A DNA stretch of 64,000 nucleotides from Piezodorus guildinii (lineage: Eukaryota; Arthropoda; Insecta; Hemiptera; Pentatomidae): assembly GCA_023052935.1 (NCBI GenBank), contig CM041292.1, positions 94,905,169-94,969,168 of the forward strand, given 5' to 3'. The position numbers and the translations under genes were made by a program. Under the pieces are notes generated by a model that worked only from the letters and a program-made list of their open reading frames with translations, did not search any database and was not told the origin of the DNA. This document shows, in pieces, positions 33,075-41,989 of this stretch (positions are counted from its first letter, which is position 1; each line of letters starts with the position of its first letter).

Positions 33075-34250
33075 ATGGCTTCAAGTAAGAAACTTCATGT
33101 CCATATTGTCAAGAGAGGAGAAGCAAAGTATGAGTTAACTGCTCTGTCTGTGGACAAGGTTGTATGGTACAGTTTACCAGAGCAGTTAAAGGATTTAGAC
33201 TTGCACAAAGAACTATTAGCAAGTAAAACAATTGTGAGTATGAAAAATTCTATCACTAAATTAGGAGGTTATAGAAAAGTTGCTATTGCTTTTAAACCGG
33301 AATTGAAAAATAAATATTTAGATGAAGATGATAACTTCAGAATTAGTGATCACTATTTAGAAGAATATAATGTAGATGAAGCTAGTGCTATGGATATTGC
33401 ATTAGGAGAAACAAAAACAGCCAACGAGGTTTTTTTGATCAAACGTATTAAGGAATTAGAGGACCGTATTTCAACTACTTATGCAGTAACTTTAAGTGAA
33501 ATAGAACACAAATTTCTTTTAAGCAAGTTTAATGGAACGGAAGAAGCTTTAAATTGGATAACCTCTTTTGAGAAGGAATGTATCAGATTTAAGATATTTG
33601 ATGGTTCCACCAGGGTAGAAGCTTTAAAGTTGTTTATGGATGGTAATGCAAAAGAATGGTACGGTTCAAGTTTAATTAAATTACCAATAGCTGATTGGGA
33701 AGTTTGGAAAAATTCATTTTTATTAGTTTATGGCAGAAAGGGTTGGACGGCGATTCGCACAGCATTCAATTACAAGTATATGTTCGGTTCGCTGATCGAT
33801 TATGTTCTCAAGAAAGAACGTTTGCTTTTGGAAGCTGACAAAGATATGCCCGAAATGTATAGAGTATATCAAATAGTGTATAATTTACCCCTAGATGTTC
33901 AGGATAGGCTTAATAGGGATAATATAGAGACAGTAAATGATATTTTGAGAGAAATGAAAAATTTTAATGATTCTTACGTGATGAAGAAAATATTGGGAAA
34001 AAAACAAAATGTAGAGACGAAGAAGACTGACATGGTGAAAAGAAAAACGGAAAAAGTTAATGCTATGGAGAGAAGACCATGCACCATATGCGAGGAACTT
34101 GGTTTTAAAAATCGTTTTCATCCAACGTCAGTATGCAGAAATAAACCATATCAAAATAAAAATGTAGTTAATATGACGGAACTGGATGACGGCTTGAAAA
34201 CTGATCTTTCGGGAATTGAAATTCAAAATGAAGAGAGTTCAAAAAACTAA
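33075..34250 (+). CDS. gag: Gypsy Gag protein (391 aa)
   Basis: Structural protein forming the particle that houses reverse transcription. The ATG lies 25 bp after the LTR and only 9 bp after the predicted primer site. Residues about 150-310 form the retrotransposon capsid region (FNGTEEALNWITSFEKEC, DGNAKEWYGS, IADWEVWKNSF). Near the C-terminus there is an atypical zinc motif C-x2-C-x9-H-x4-C (CTICEELGFKNRFHPTSVC, about residues 336-354) in place of the compact C-x2-C-x4-H-x4-C knuckle, preceded by a Lys-rich stretch. The frame ends S-K-N-stop on the frameshift heptamer. Assignment rests on position between LTR and pol plus these features. Confidence 0.9.
   Translation: MASSKKLHVHIVKRGEAKYELTALSVDKVVWYSLPEQLKDLDLHKELLASKTIVSMKNSITKLGGYRKVAIAFKPELKNKYLDEDDNFRISDHYLEEYNVDEASAMDIALGETKTANEVFLIKRIKELEDRISTTYAVTLSEIEHKFLLSKFNGTEEALNWITSFEKECIRFKIFDGSTRVEALKLFMDGNAKEWYGSSLIKLPIADWEVWKNSFLLVYGRKGWTAIRTAFNYKYMFGSLIDYVLKKERLLLEADKDMPEMYRVYQIVYNLPLDVQDRLNRDNIETVNDILREMKNFNDSYVMKKILGKKQNVETKKTDMVKRKTEKVNAMERRPCTICEELGFKNRFHPTSVCRNKPYQNKNVVNMTELDDGLKTDLSGIEIQNEESSKN
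34241..34250 (+). promoter_or_regulatory. Programmed -1 ribosomal frameshift site at gag stop
   Basis: The gag frame reads A AAA AAC TAA: the canonical X XXY YYZ slippery heptamer immediately followed by the gag stop codon. Slipping one base back enters the pol frame (next codon CTA at 34247), which is then open to 37420. A pol ATG is lacking, which supports frameshifting. A downstream stimulatory pseudoknot was not established by eye. Confidence 0.85.
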
Positions 34251-37200
34251 ATTGCCCAGAAAAGCTCACACCATGTACATTAATCAAGATTAACGTAGAA
34301 GTGGACAGAAATAAAGTAGTAACAGCTGTTTATGATAACGGTTCTACTTGTTCATTGGTTAATGAAAAGCTTGTTCGCTTATTGAAATCGAAATTGCTCT
34401 CTAATAGAAGTATTTTGAAAACTATCAGTGTTGTGAATTTTTGCAAAAGCCGGGCTAGCCTTCGTTTAAAAATAGGGGAAATAGAAGATACACTTAACCT
34501 ATATGTTGTTAAAAATAGTAACTTCAATTACGATTTATTACTTGGTTTAGATGCTATAAAGAAGTTTAAACTTATACAAGATGAAAATCTAAGAATTAAA
34601 CAGAAAACAAAGGACAGCATAATCGAAGTGAAAAGCGCGAGAATTGACAAGGATTCTTCGAAAGTTGTAACCAGAGAAGATAAATCAATATTGAATGATG
34701 AATCATTCGGAAATGATAAGAATTCCTTAGAAGTAAATTTAGAATATTTGGATGAAAATAAAAAGCATGACATTATGAAGATGTTAAATGAATACGAAAG
34801 GTGTTTTGCCAATAATAAATTTGACGTGGGTATAGTTGGAGATAGCGAAGCTCACATTAAATTGAAAGAGGACAGATATATTTCACGGAAACCATATAGA
34901 TGTTCTTACCCTGATCAAGAGGAAATAGACTCACAAATTTCCAAATTATTAGAAAATGATTTGATTGAAGAATCGAGTTCACCTTTTGCATCACCTGTAA
35001 CATTAGCATTCAAGAAAGAAGATGGGAAAAGAACGTGGCTATGTGTTGATTTTCGCGAACTAAACAAGTTAGTAGTGCCTGAGCCCCAACCATTTCCCAG
35101 AATCGATGATCTAGTAGTGAATGTCGGTGACTGCAGCTGGTTTACTGCTTTAGATATCAACTCGGCTTTTTGGTCTATACCTCTTCGAAAGAAAGATCGG
35201 AAAAAGACAGCATTTATAACGCAAAAAGGCCATTGGCAATGGAAAGTCCTACCGTTTGGTTTTAAAAATTCACCAGCTATCTTTCAACGAATTTTGGCAG
35301 GTATTTTACGTAAACACAGTTTAAGTAGTTTTTGTGTAAATTACATTGATGACATTTTGATTTTTTCACAATCTTATGAAGAACATCTGAAACATTTGGG
35401 CTTAGTCTTTGAAGCAGTTAAGAAAGAAGGGCTTAAATTAAAGCTAGTGAAATGTGGTTTCGCTATGCGTTCAGTGAAATACTTAGGCCACGTAATAGAA
35501 TATGGCAAGGTTCGTCCGATCAATGATAATTTGATTGCAATAAAAGAATTTCAACGTCCTACGACAAGAAAAATGGTTCGTCAACTTCTGGGGAAAATTA
35601 ATTTTTATCGAAAATTCATCGATCATTGTACAGAGAGATTAGCCCCATTACATAATCTGTTGAAGAAAGACGAAAAATTTATATGGTCTGATAAATGTGA
35701 ATCGTGTTTTCAAGAATTAAAGTTATATCTATGTACAGCACCAGTCTTAGCAATCTATGACCATGAAAAAGATATAGTTATCGAAGTTAATGCAAGCCGT
35801 ACGGGTCTGGGTGCAGTTCTGAAGCAGCCACAAGCAGATGGTATCCTACATCCGGTTGGTTATTTTTCTAAGAAATTGACCCCTGGTCAAATGAAGAAAG
35901 AGATAATGTATTTGGAATGTCTAGCAATAAAAGAAGCAATTGTTTATTGGCAACATTATCTCATTGGTAAGGCTTTTACTGTGACATCGGATCATAAACC
36001 GCTTATAAATTTAAAATGTAAATCCCGAACAGATGAGGCGTTGGGTGATTTGATGTTGTATCTGTCTCAGTACAACTTCAAAGTCATTTATAAAGAAGGC
36101 AAGGACAATATAGAAGCTGATGCGTTATCCAGAAACCCAGTTCTAGAAAGCTTTGAAGATGAAAATGACTGTTTGAAGGTGATTAACATGATTCAAATCG
36201 ATGACATCATAAATGATCAAGAAACAATTAAAGATGAAATTGCAGCTTCGAAGAAGGTTTTTAAAGATGACAAAATTAGCTTTAAGATGCTAAACAATAG
36301 GAAACGAATATATGTGTCAATGGGATTAGGACTCAACTTGATTGACAAAATTCACAAATTTTACGGACATATTGGCACCAGCCAAATAGCTGAAAAATTG
36401 AGACCCTTCTATTATTTTAAAGACATGGATAAACTTATAAATCAGTTTTGTAGAGCTTGTGAGATCTGTGCTAAAAATAAATCTAGATCGGGAAGACCAA
36501 TCGGACTCCTTTCTCAGTTAGGTCCAGCAGAATATCCCTATCATATCATGTCCATCGACACAATAGGTGGTTTTGCTAGAAATAACTCAACAAAGAAATA
36601 CCTTCACTTACTGGTAGATCATTTTTCTAGGTATGCCTGGATCCGTACTTCCAGTGGGCAAAGTGTTACTGATTTCATCAAACTGATCAACCCAGTGGCA
36701 GAAGGAAACAAAATAAAAATGTTGCTAGTTGATCAATATGGGGCGTTCAATGCAAGGAAGTTCAGAACATACCTACAAAACAAGAGAATTGATCTGCTCT
36801 ATACAGCAGTAGACAACCCACAATCCAATGGACTGAATGAACGGTTAAATCAAACATTGGTAAACAGAATCCGTTGTCGAATAAATGAGACTGATGACGA
36901 GGTGTCTTGGACCACTGTGGCTGAGTCTTGTGTCAAGGAGTACAACAACACACCTCATGGAACGACTAAATTTTCACCCGCTTATCTGTTATATGGAATG
37001 ACATCCGAAATAGTTCCTGAAGAATTGAAACGTGAAACTGATTTGAGTGCAGATCGTCAGAAAGCATTTGAAAATTCAAGAATAAGTTTTGAAAGAAATA
37101 AGAAGCGGGTAGATCAAACGAGGAAGGAACATGAATTTCAGGAAGGAGATTTGGTGTACGTTTCGAATGGCAATAGATTGAATAGAGATAAGTTGGATGA

Positions 37201-37420
37201 AGTTAGGAAAGGACCTTTTACCATAAAACGTAGGGTTTCATCATCTATTTATGAAGTTGACTGCAATACGAGACATAGGGCAGCCAATTTCTTCCATAGC
37301 TCTAAGCTGGTACCATACTCTTTTCCTACGGAAAAAGAGTCTTCGACCAACGGAGGTGTAAATTATAATCATAATTTAGTTGTAGATAGTGTTGCCATTT
37401 ATCATAGTGACAAAGTGTGA
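34247..37420 (+). CDS. pol: Gypsy Pol polyprotein: protease, RT, RNase H, integrase (-1 frame)
   Basis: About 1057 residues after the frameshift; no ATG lies near the start. Protease: VYDNGSTCSLV (near 34331), with Asp-Asn-Gly in place of the usual Asp-Ser/Thr-Gly. RT: FTALDINSAFWSIPL and YIDD (Asp codons 35348 and 35351). RNase H: the first motif reads VEVNAS, Asn (35789-35791) where Asp is expected; later motifs YLECLAIKEA, TSDHKPL and EADALSR are kept. Integrase: an HHCC-type zinc region (IHKFYGH ... CRACEIC), the catalytic triad D (36557), D (36731), E (36839), i.e. D,D35E, and a GPF motif (RKGPFTIKRR). No chromodomain recognised. The ORF runs into the 3' LTR and stops at TGA 37418-37420. 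That stop uses the G missing from the 5' LTR. The RNase H change could impair the enzyme. Confidence 0.93.
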   Translation, partial: LNCPEKLTPCTLIKINVEVDRNKVVTAVYDNGSTCSLVNEKLVRLLKSKLLSNRSILKTISVVNFCKSRASLRLKIGEIEDTLNLYVVKNSNFNYDLLLGLDAIKKFKLIQDENLRIKQKTKDSIIEVKSARIDKDSSKVVTREDKSILNDESFGNDKNSLEVNLEYLDENKKHDIMKMLNEYERCFANNKFDVGIVGDSEAHIKLKEDRYISRKPYRCSYPDQEEIDSQISKLLENDLIEESSSPFASPVTLAFKKEDGKRTWLCVDFRELNKLVVPEPQPFPRIDDLVVNVGDCSWFTALDINSAFWSIPLRKKDRKKTAFITQKGHWQWKVLPFGFKNSPAIFQRILAGILRKHSLSSFCVNYIDDILIFSQSYEEHLKHLGLVFEAVKKEGLKLKLVKCGFAMRSVKYLGHVIEYGKVRPINDNLIAIKEFQRPTTRKMVRQLLGKINFYRKFIDHCTERLAPLHNLLKKDEKFIWSDKCESCFQELKLYLCTAPVLAIYDHEKDIVIEVNASRTGLGAVLKQPQADGILHPVGYFSKKLTPGQMKKEIMYLECLAIKEAIVYWQHYLIGKAFTVTSDHKPLINLKCKSRTDEALGDLMLYLSQYNFKVIYKEGKDNIEADALSRNPVLESFEDENDCLKVINMIQIDDIINDQETIKDEIAASKKVFKDDKISFKMLNNRKRIYVSMGLGLNLIDKIHKFYGHIGTSQIAEKLRPFYYFKDMDKLINQFCRACEICAKNKSRSGRPIGLLSQLGPAEYPYHIMSIDTIGGFARNNSTKKYLHLLVDHFSRYAWIRTSSGQSVTDFIKLINPVAEGNKIKMLLVDQYGAFNARKFRTYLQNKRIDLLYTAVDNPQSNGLNERLNQTLVNRIRCRINETDDEVSWTTVAESCVKEYNNTPHGTTKFSPAYLLYGMTSEIVPEELKRETDLSADRQKAFENSRISFERNKKRVDQTRKEHEFQEGDLVYVSNGNRLNRDKLDEVRKGPFTIKRRVSSSIYEVDCNTRHRAANFFHSSKLVPYSFPTEKESSTNGGVNYNHNLVVDSVAIYHSDKV

Positions 37421-37633
37421 TCACATGTGTTTTTAAACATTGGGTAGGTTACATATGATCTCTGACGGTTAGCATCTAGATAGAGTAGAAAGGGACTTTT
37501 TATTCAATTCTACTATTTTAGGTAAGTTGTTTATATGTTCATTCTGTTTGTATGTATCTACTTTTGTATATTGTTATTAATAATAAACTACTATTTTAGA
37601 ATCGTCTAAAGTCTACTTTCTTTAAGAATTACA
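37406..37633 (+). repeat. 3' LTR (228 bp)
   Basis: Direct copy of 32824-33050 with one extra G; AATAAA at 37582-37587. The last codons and stop of pol lie within its first 15 bases. No polypurine tract directly precedes it; the nearest purine run is ggaaaaagag about 70 bp upstream. Confidence 0.95.
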
Positions 37634-38884
37634 TATATATATATATATATTCTTTTTCATACACGTAATATACTCGTATTATACAAAAAAATAACACATA
37701 CACACACCCAAAGAGGGTCGCAACAGGTCTTATTATTTTATGACTTTAGCGTGAAAAGTTTTAATACATATATTTAGCCGGACAAAGTAACAAACAAATA
37801 CAACAATACTCAAACTCAAAATAAATAATATTGTGAACATGCGGAAAAAATATAACCTCTTCGCGTATATTTCAAAATAAAAGATATCCTTCAGTAGAAG
37901 AGCTATACCACCATAAAGGGAGCTGTTACGTCTGCTTTCTTTTCAAATGCTAAACACATGTCACGTCACTAGGACAAGCGTCAAAACGAAACAAGTAGTC
38001 ATATTTACTAACAATAAATTATTCAGACATTAAAAAAAAAAAATATCTTTTAACACAATTTGGCTCAATTTTCCCCCTACATAACATAATGATGTGACAT
38101 AATCTAATGAAATTTTCGTACTAGAAAAAATAATTATAATTTCAATACATGAAATTTATTGGTTTCATTGTCAGTTAAATTTCGTACAAATTATTAGCTA
38201 GTCTTATATATGTATATATAGAGAGATGAGCTCACTTTGGACAGCAAATACGCACTACGTAGTTTGTAGGCGATATCGGCCCTTGTTGTATTATTTTTAT
38301 TGATTATTTGACGTGTTACTAGTTTTTTTTTTTTTTTTTTTTTTAAATCCATAAATATTTGGAAGCTGGTCAACCTTTTTGAGATATTAATAAGAAAAGT
38401 AATAGAAAAAATGACTGGGTTTATTAAAATGCACGATGAAAATAAAGTTTATTTGGAATCGAAAACAAATATATAGTTATTGTATTAGTTTCTATTTTAT
38501 ACGTTCTATATATAAAAGTTTCTTCCTTTTAATGGAAAGTCTATGGTCAATATTAGTTTTTAAAGTTGATTTACTGTGGTATATATGAACCTATCTGCTC
38601 AACTTCTTAAATCTCTCAGAAAGCCTCATTATGCCCTCTTGCCAAAATTGTTGAAACTTTTATCGTGGTTGAATATCGAGACAAAATGTGCATCGAAGCA
38701 GGGCTAATCGCAGTGACGATGGAATATATTACAAGCTAGAGATCGTCAATACGTTCTTTATAATTTTTGGTACAATTACCACAACATGTATAAAATTTGA
38801 GGCATGTGGCCATTTGTAAAATTTTGAAATATAATAATTTTAATCTAATCTAAATTTTCGTAATTTGGCATTATTACTTTCACT
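37634..38884. other. AT-rich spacer
   Basis: Starts with a TA run next to the LTR. Poly-T at about 38323-38344. No gene recognised. Confidence 0.5.
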
Positions 38885-38945
38885 TACTTAATATATATGA
38901 AATAAAAGGAAAGTATTGCGATCGTGCAAATTTTCGATGCTTTTT
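38885..38945 (-). repeat. Repeat family D fragment (3' part)
   Basis: The reverse complement reads cgaaaatttgcacgatcgcaatactttcc, then a catatatatt end, matching 28000-28060. Confidence 0.65.
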
Positions 38946-39054
38946 AGTATAATTCACGGACACGTTTTAGATTCCGATGAGTCCTCTATAAAATTGTTAT
39001 TTACAATAATAACATAAGTTTATGGCCTATTCGTCACTTTACATTGCCTTCCAC

Positions 39055-39120
39055 TACTTTTTATTAAATATAATTTTCTCAAATATTTAGCTTTCCAACA
39101 GTATATGACCCTCATAATAC
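39055..39120 (+). repeat. Repeat family D fragment (5' part)
   Basis: attttctcaaatatttagctttccaacagtatatga matches 27445-27490. It faces the fragment at 38885-38945, so two D ends lie close together in opposite orientation. Confidence 0.6.
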
Positions 39121-39765
39121 TTCGTTTGAATTTAATTTTATACAAAATAATTGGTGGCTGCGTTCCTTCATCTTAATAATAAGAATGATCTTGCCGTTTT
39201 AAGAATAATTCCAAGTTACACGGATTTTTTTTCATTTTAAGCAAAACCGCCTGATCTTTCGTACACTCATACTTTAAACCTACCTATGTACGAAGGTAGG
39301 ATCCTATTGCTCCTGCACTACAGAGGATCGGTACGAGAGAACACTACAAGACAGCGGACACCTCACACAGTTGACGGAGGAGATGTAGCGGTAGGAGGAC
39401 TAGACGCCGACTTAGACAAGAAAAAAGCTCACTACGCGACGGGGCTATCTAATGCGAGGTGCAGTCTTTCTTAAGACGAGAGCCCGCTATGGTCAGCCAG
39501 TTCCCTCTTCTATTTGCTCCTTACACTGGAAGCCCATTATATTGTCGTCCGCATACTAATAGCTCCACCGCTCCTCTAGCACGCGACACTTGCTCCATCT
39601 CTTCATTTCGAGCCTTGAGCAGAATGTAGCCGAAAATCTAGGTGAAAAGAATTCTTAAAACAAAAATATCATTCTAGGTAAGGTTCCATCAAGTCCAGGA
39701 AGTTTAAGCTAAAGGCCTTCAAACGAACAACATCTCTTTATTTTAATTCATTACATTTTAATAAA
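39121..39765. other. GC-richer unique island at about 39280-39620 in AT-rich spacer
   Basis: A 62-codon ORF (39286-39474) without recognisable similarity crosses it. No repeats shared with other parts of the window. Confidence 0.35.
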
Positions 39766-39962
39766 AACCTGTACCTCTGAAGGGTTTTAGGCTCAGTGAA
39801 TTAGAGAACAGTTGGTATGTTTCACGACCAACGGCCCGTGTAAGAAGGTGATTAGGCTAATATCACGCCCAGCCGCCAGGTTTTCCCCCAAATTTGGCTA
39901 CCCACTTTATAGAGGGTTGGTTTGCCCAGGAGGGTCTCCATACCCTAGAGTCGCTCTTCCCC
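39766..39962 (-). mobile_element. SINE family B, copy without tRNA head
   Basis: acctgtacc, tgaagggtttt.ggctcagt, ccgccaggtttt.cccc, cccactttatagagg and ggagggtctccataccctag occur in the order of 31345-31560. The promoter-bearing head is missing (5'-truncated on the minus strand). Confidence 0.82.
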
Positions 39963-39976
39963 AGGATAGGGAGTTT

Positions 39977-40010
39977 AATTATAATCGTTAGAGCCGTTTT
40001 TGAGAAAACC
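39977..40010 (+). repeat. Repeat family D fragment (middle)
   Basis: ataatcgttagagccgtttttgagaaaac matches the central block of the 27440-28065 copy. Confidence 0.6.
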
Positions 40011-41480
40011 AACTTGAGGCACAGTAAATCAACTTAAACAACCAATATTTATATAGATCTTTTTTCGTTTCGTTTTCGATTCCAAATAAGCATTTCTTAT
40101 TTTCATCTTGCATTTTAATAAACTCAGTCAATTTTTTTCTATGATTTTATTATTAAATCAAAAAAAAGGGTGACTAGTTTTCATTTTTTATGGAGTCTTC
40201 ATTTAAAAAGCAAACCAAGTATCACATCAATAAAAATAATATAACAAGGGCCAATGTCGTCGAAAAAATATGTAGTGCAGACTTGCAGACCAAAGTAAGC
40301 TCATTTTCCGTATATATAAAATACCCTGCTCAACTCCATGCCGTCACTTAGGGCGTAGTTTATACTAGAGGCGTTTTGGGCGGTTTAAGCGTTAGCGAAT
40401 CTTCGAATGAATTTGAAATACAGGGATTCAAGGAACCCGTGCTTAACGCCTAAAACGCCTGCAGTATAAACGAACCCTTAAACAAACTTCACTCCCTCGG
40501 CCCTCAAAAACTACCAATGAATCCGTTCATAGAGAAAAGATACTTATCTGAAAGACTGTTTTCTTTAATAAACGAACATGAAGAAACATTATTTATCAAA
40601 AGAGAATAAATATAAATAGATGTAACTGAATTTCAAGAGTAGTGCACATTGACGACTGTGTGCTGTTTGTTAAAACAATCAAACGTATTCTACCAAGCAA
40701 ATCCATATTTAGATAGCGGAATGCCCACAAGTAATGCAACGGATTAAAATACCACGAAGAGCAAGGAAGCTAAACGTGCTAGGCCAACTCCTCTTTGTTA
40801 TTGTAAGGCGGGCGAGAACTTGGAGGGAGGATAAAGCAGAGGCCATTACCCAACCGAAATTAATGAAATAGCTGAAGGGAGATGCAGAAGGATGGAGAGG
40901 GTGCACACGCGATCCCGGCTACTTGATGGACATTCCTGTCTATTAATTAGTCTAAGCATCCTGTCGCTTCTTCAGCCTGGCAGATTCGCTCACTCCCGCT
41001 TCTTGCGCTTGCTCAGCCATAACAGCATGTACAACACAAGTCTGTCGGTGGAAGGAATCTAGCTAAATTCTCTAAAAAAATGGAATATGTAGTCAATCCA
41101 AAATATTCCTGAAATTCTCTCATTATTATGAACGAGAATGCATATACTTATAATATCCTATAATAAACGTTTATTATTAGGCCTAATGAAGCTCATTCCT
41201 TCAATCGGTAAGTATTTTATATCTTATTTAAATGTTCTCAACTCTTTACCTCTCCACTCCCAACATATAGTTTTGTTGTATAGTTTGTTTTCTCCGCAAT
41301 TTTTTTTTGGTACAGAATGATATGTATAAATACTTATTCACTATATTTTATATAAGTGTTGACATTTTGTAGTTCATAGATATGCAACTCTTTTTTTATA
41401 CTGAATATTTGTTTTTCCATTTTATAATATTTCACATTTTAGGAGACTATTAGCATTTTTCTCACGTCATATATAAGTGT
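40011..41480. other. Spacer with GC-richer patch at about 40700-41050
   Basis: No recognisable protein. The short minus-strand ORF (40906-40709) is not conserved with anything I know. Confidence 0.4.
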
Positions 41481-41565
41481 ATGTACTCATTTTTTTTTTC
41501 ACAATGTAACTTTTTTATTTTGGTTATTAATTTTATATATTTTAATTTATTTATCATAGGTAGAC

Positions 41566-41710
41566 ATAATCGGGAGTCAGCCCTGTCAAGAATAAACTGT
41601 TTATGGGTTTTAATGTTGGCATGGCTCAGTAATGCTCTGATGATGGCTCACAGGTTTGAGCCGAAACGTCGGCAAAATTAAAATATTAAAAAAGACTGAC
41701 TCCCGATTAT
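41566..41710. repeat. 15-bp inverted repeat enclosing a hammerhead-like motif
   Basis: ataatcgggagtcag (41566-41580) and its exact reverse complement (41696-41710) bracket 115 bp that contain the hammerhead-like core. Together they could form a long hairpin or mark element termini. Confidence 0.8.
41633..41675 (+). ncRNA. Hammerhead ribozyme-like motif
   Basis: Core order is correct: CTGATGA (41637-41643), stem II ggctca/tgagcc closing a 6-nt loop (41645-41662), GAAA (41663-41666) and CGTC with the cleavable GTC ending at 41670. A short stem I is possible between tgct (41633-41636) and ggca (41671-41674). Stem III is minimal, as known for hammerheads of Penelope-like elements and retrozymes, which are thought to act as dimers. 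No Penelope ORF is adjacent, but a Penelope-like fragment exists at 7900-8205. Activity is not demonstrated. Confidence 0.65.
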
Positions 41711-41890
41711 TTATACCTATGATAATTTCTACAGTCCACTATACATCCTCAATTTAATAATTAAACTTATTATTATAAATATTTGTCAATTTCCATAACT
41801 ACTGTTTTATTTTTTTCTAATTATCAGTATAAATGTTTTTACTTATTTTATAATTGTATTCTACTACTTTGTTGTGATCTTTTGTTTTAT

Positions 41891-41930
41891 AGCCCTGAAG
41901 ACCTGAAATTTAGGCCAAAACGTTGGCACA
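41891..41930 (+). ncRNA. Degenerate second hammerhead-like motif
   Basis: CTGAAGA (41895-41901), a weak stem cct/agg, then ccaaaacgttggc, which resembles the GAAACGTT end with the G lost. Flanking agcc/ggc could form stem I. It lies 258 bp downstream of the better motif in the same orientation. Changes in core bases predict inactivity. Confidence 0.4.
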
Positions 41931-41989
41931 TTATTAAATTAAGTTTCCACTTAATTAAGTATTTTTCTGACTGCACCCTCAACTGACAT

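Larger units (their letters stand above)
32824..37633 (+). mobile_element. Complete Ty3/gypsy LTR retrotransposon (4.8 kb)
   Basis: Two direct LTRs (227 and 228 bp, one-base difference), gag, and pol in -1 frame with order protease, RT, RNase H, integrase, which defines Ty3/gypsy. No envelope ORF. Near-identity of the LTRs and intact frames indicate a recent insertion. The exact ends are uncertain: the repeated region reads atcatagtgac... to ...aattaca; TGAC...TACA would give TG...CA ends but no clear duplication, whereas a CATA duplication (32821-32824 and 37632-37635) would make the LTR GTGAC...AATTA. The element landed next to or in (TA)n DNA. The leader is very short, gag starting 25 bp after the LTR. 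Confidence 0.93.

Noticed and set aside
37401..37420. Polypurine tract just before the 3' LTR
   Set aside because: No purine run borders the LTR because pol reads into it; the ggaaaaagag run lies about 70 bp upstream and is too far away if the LTR boundaries are right.
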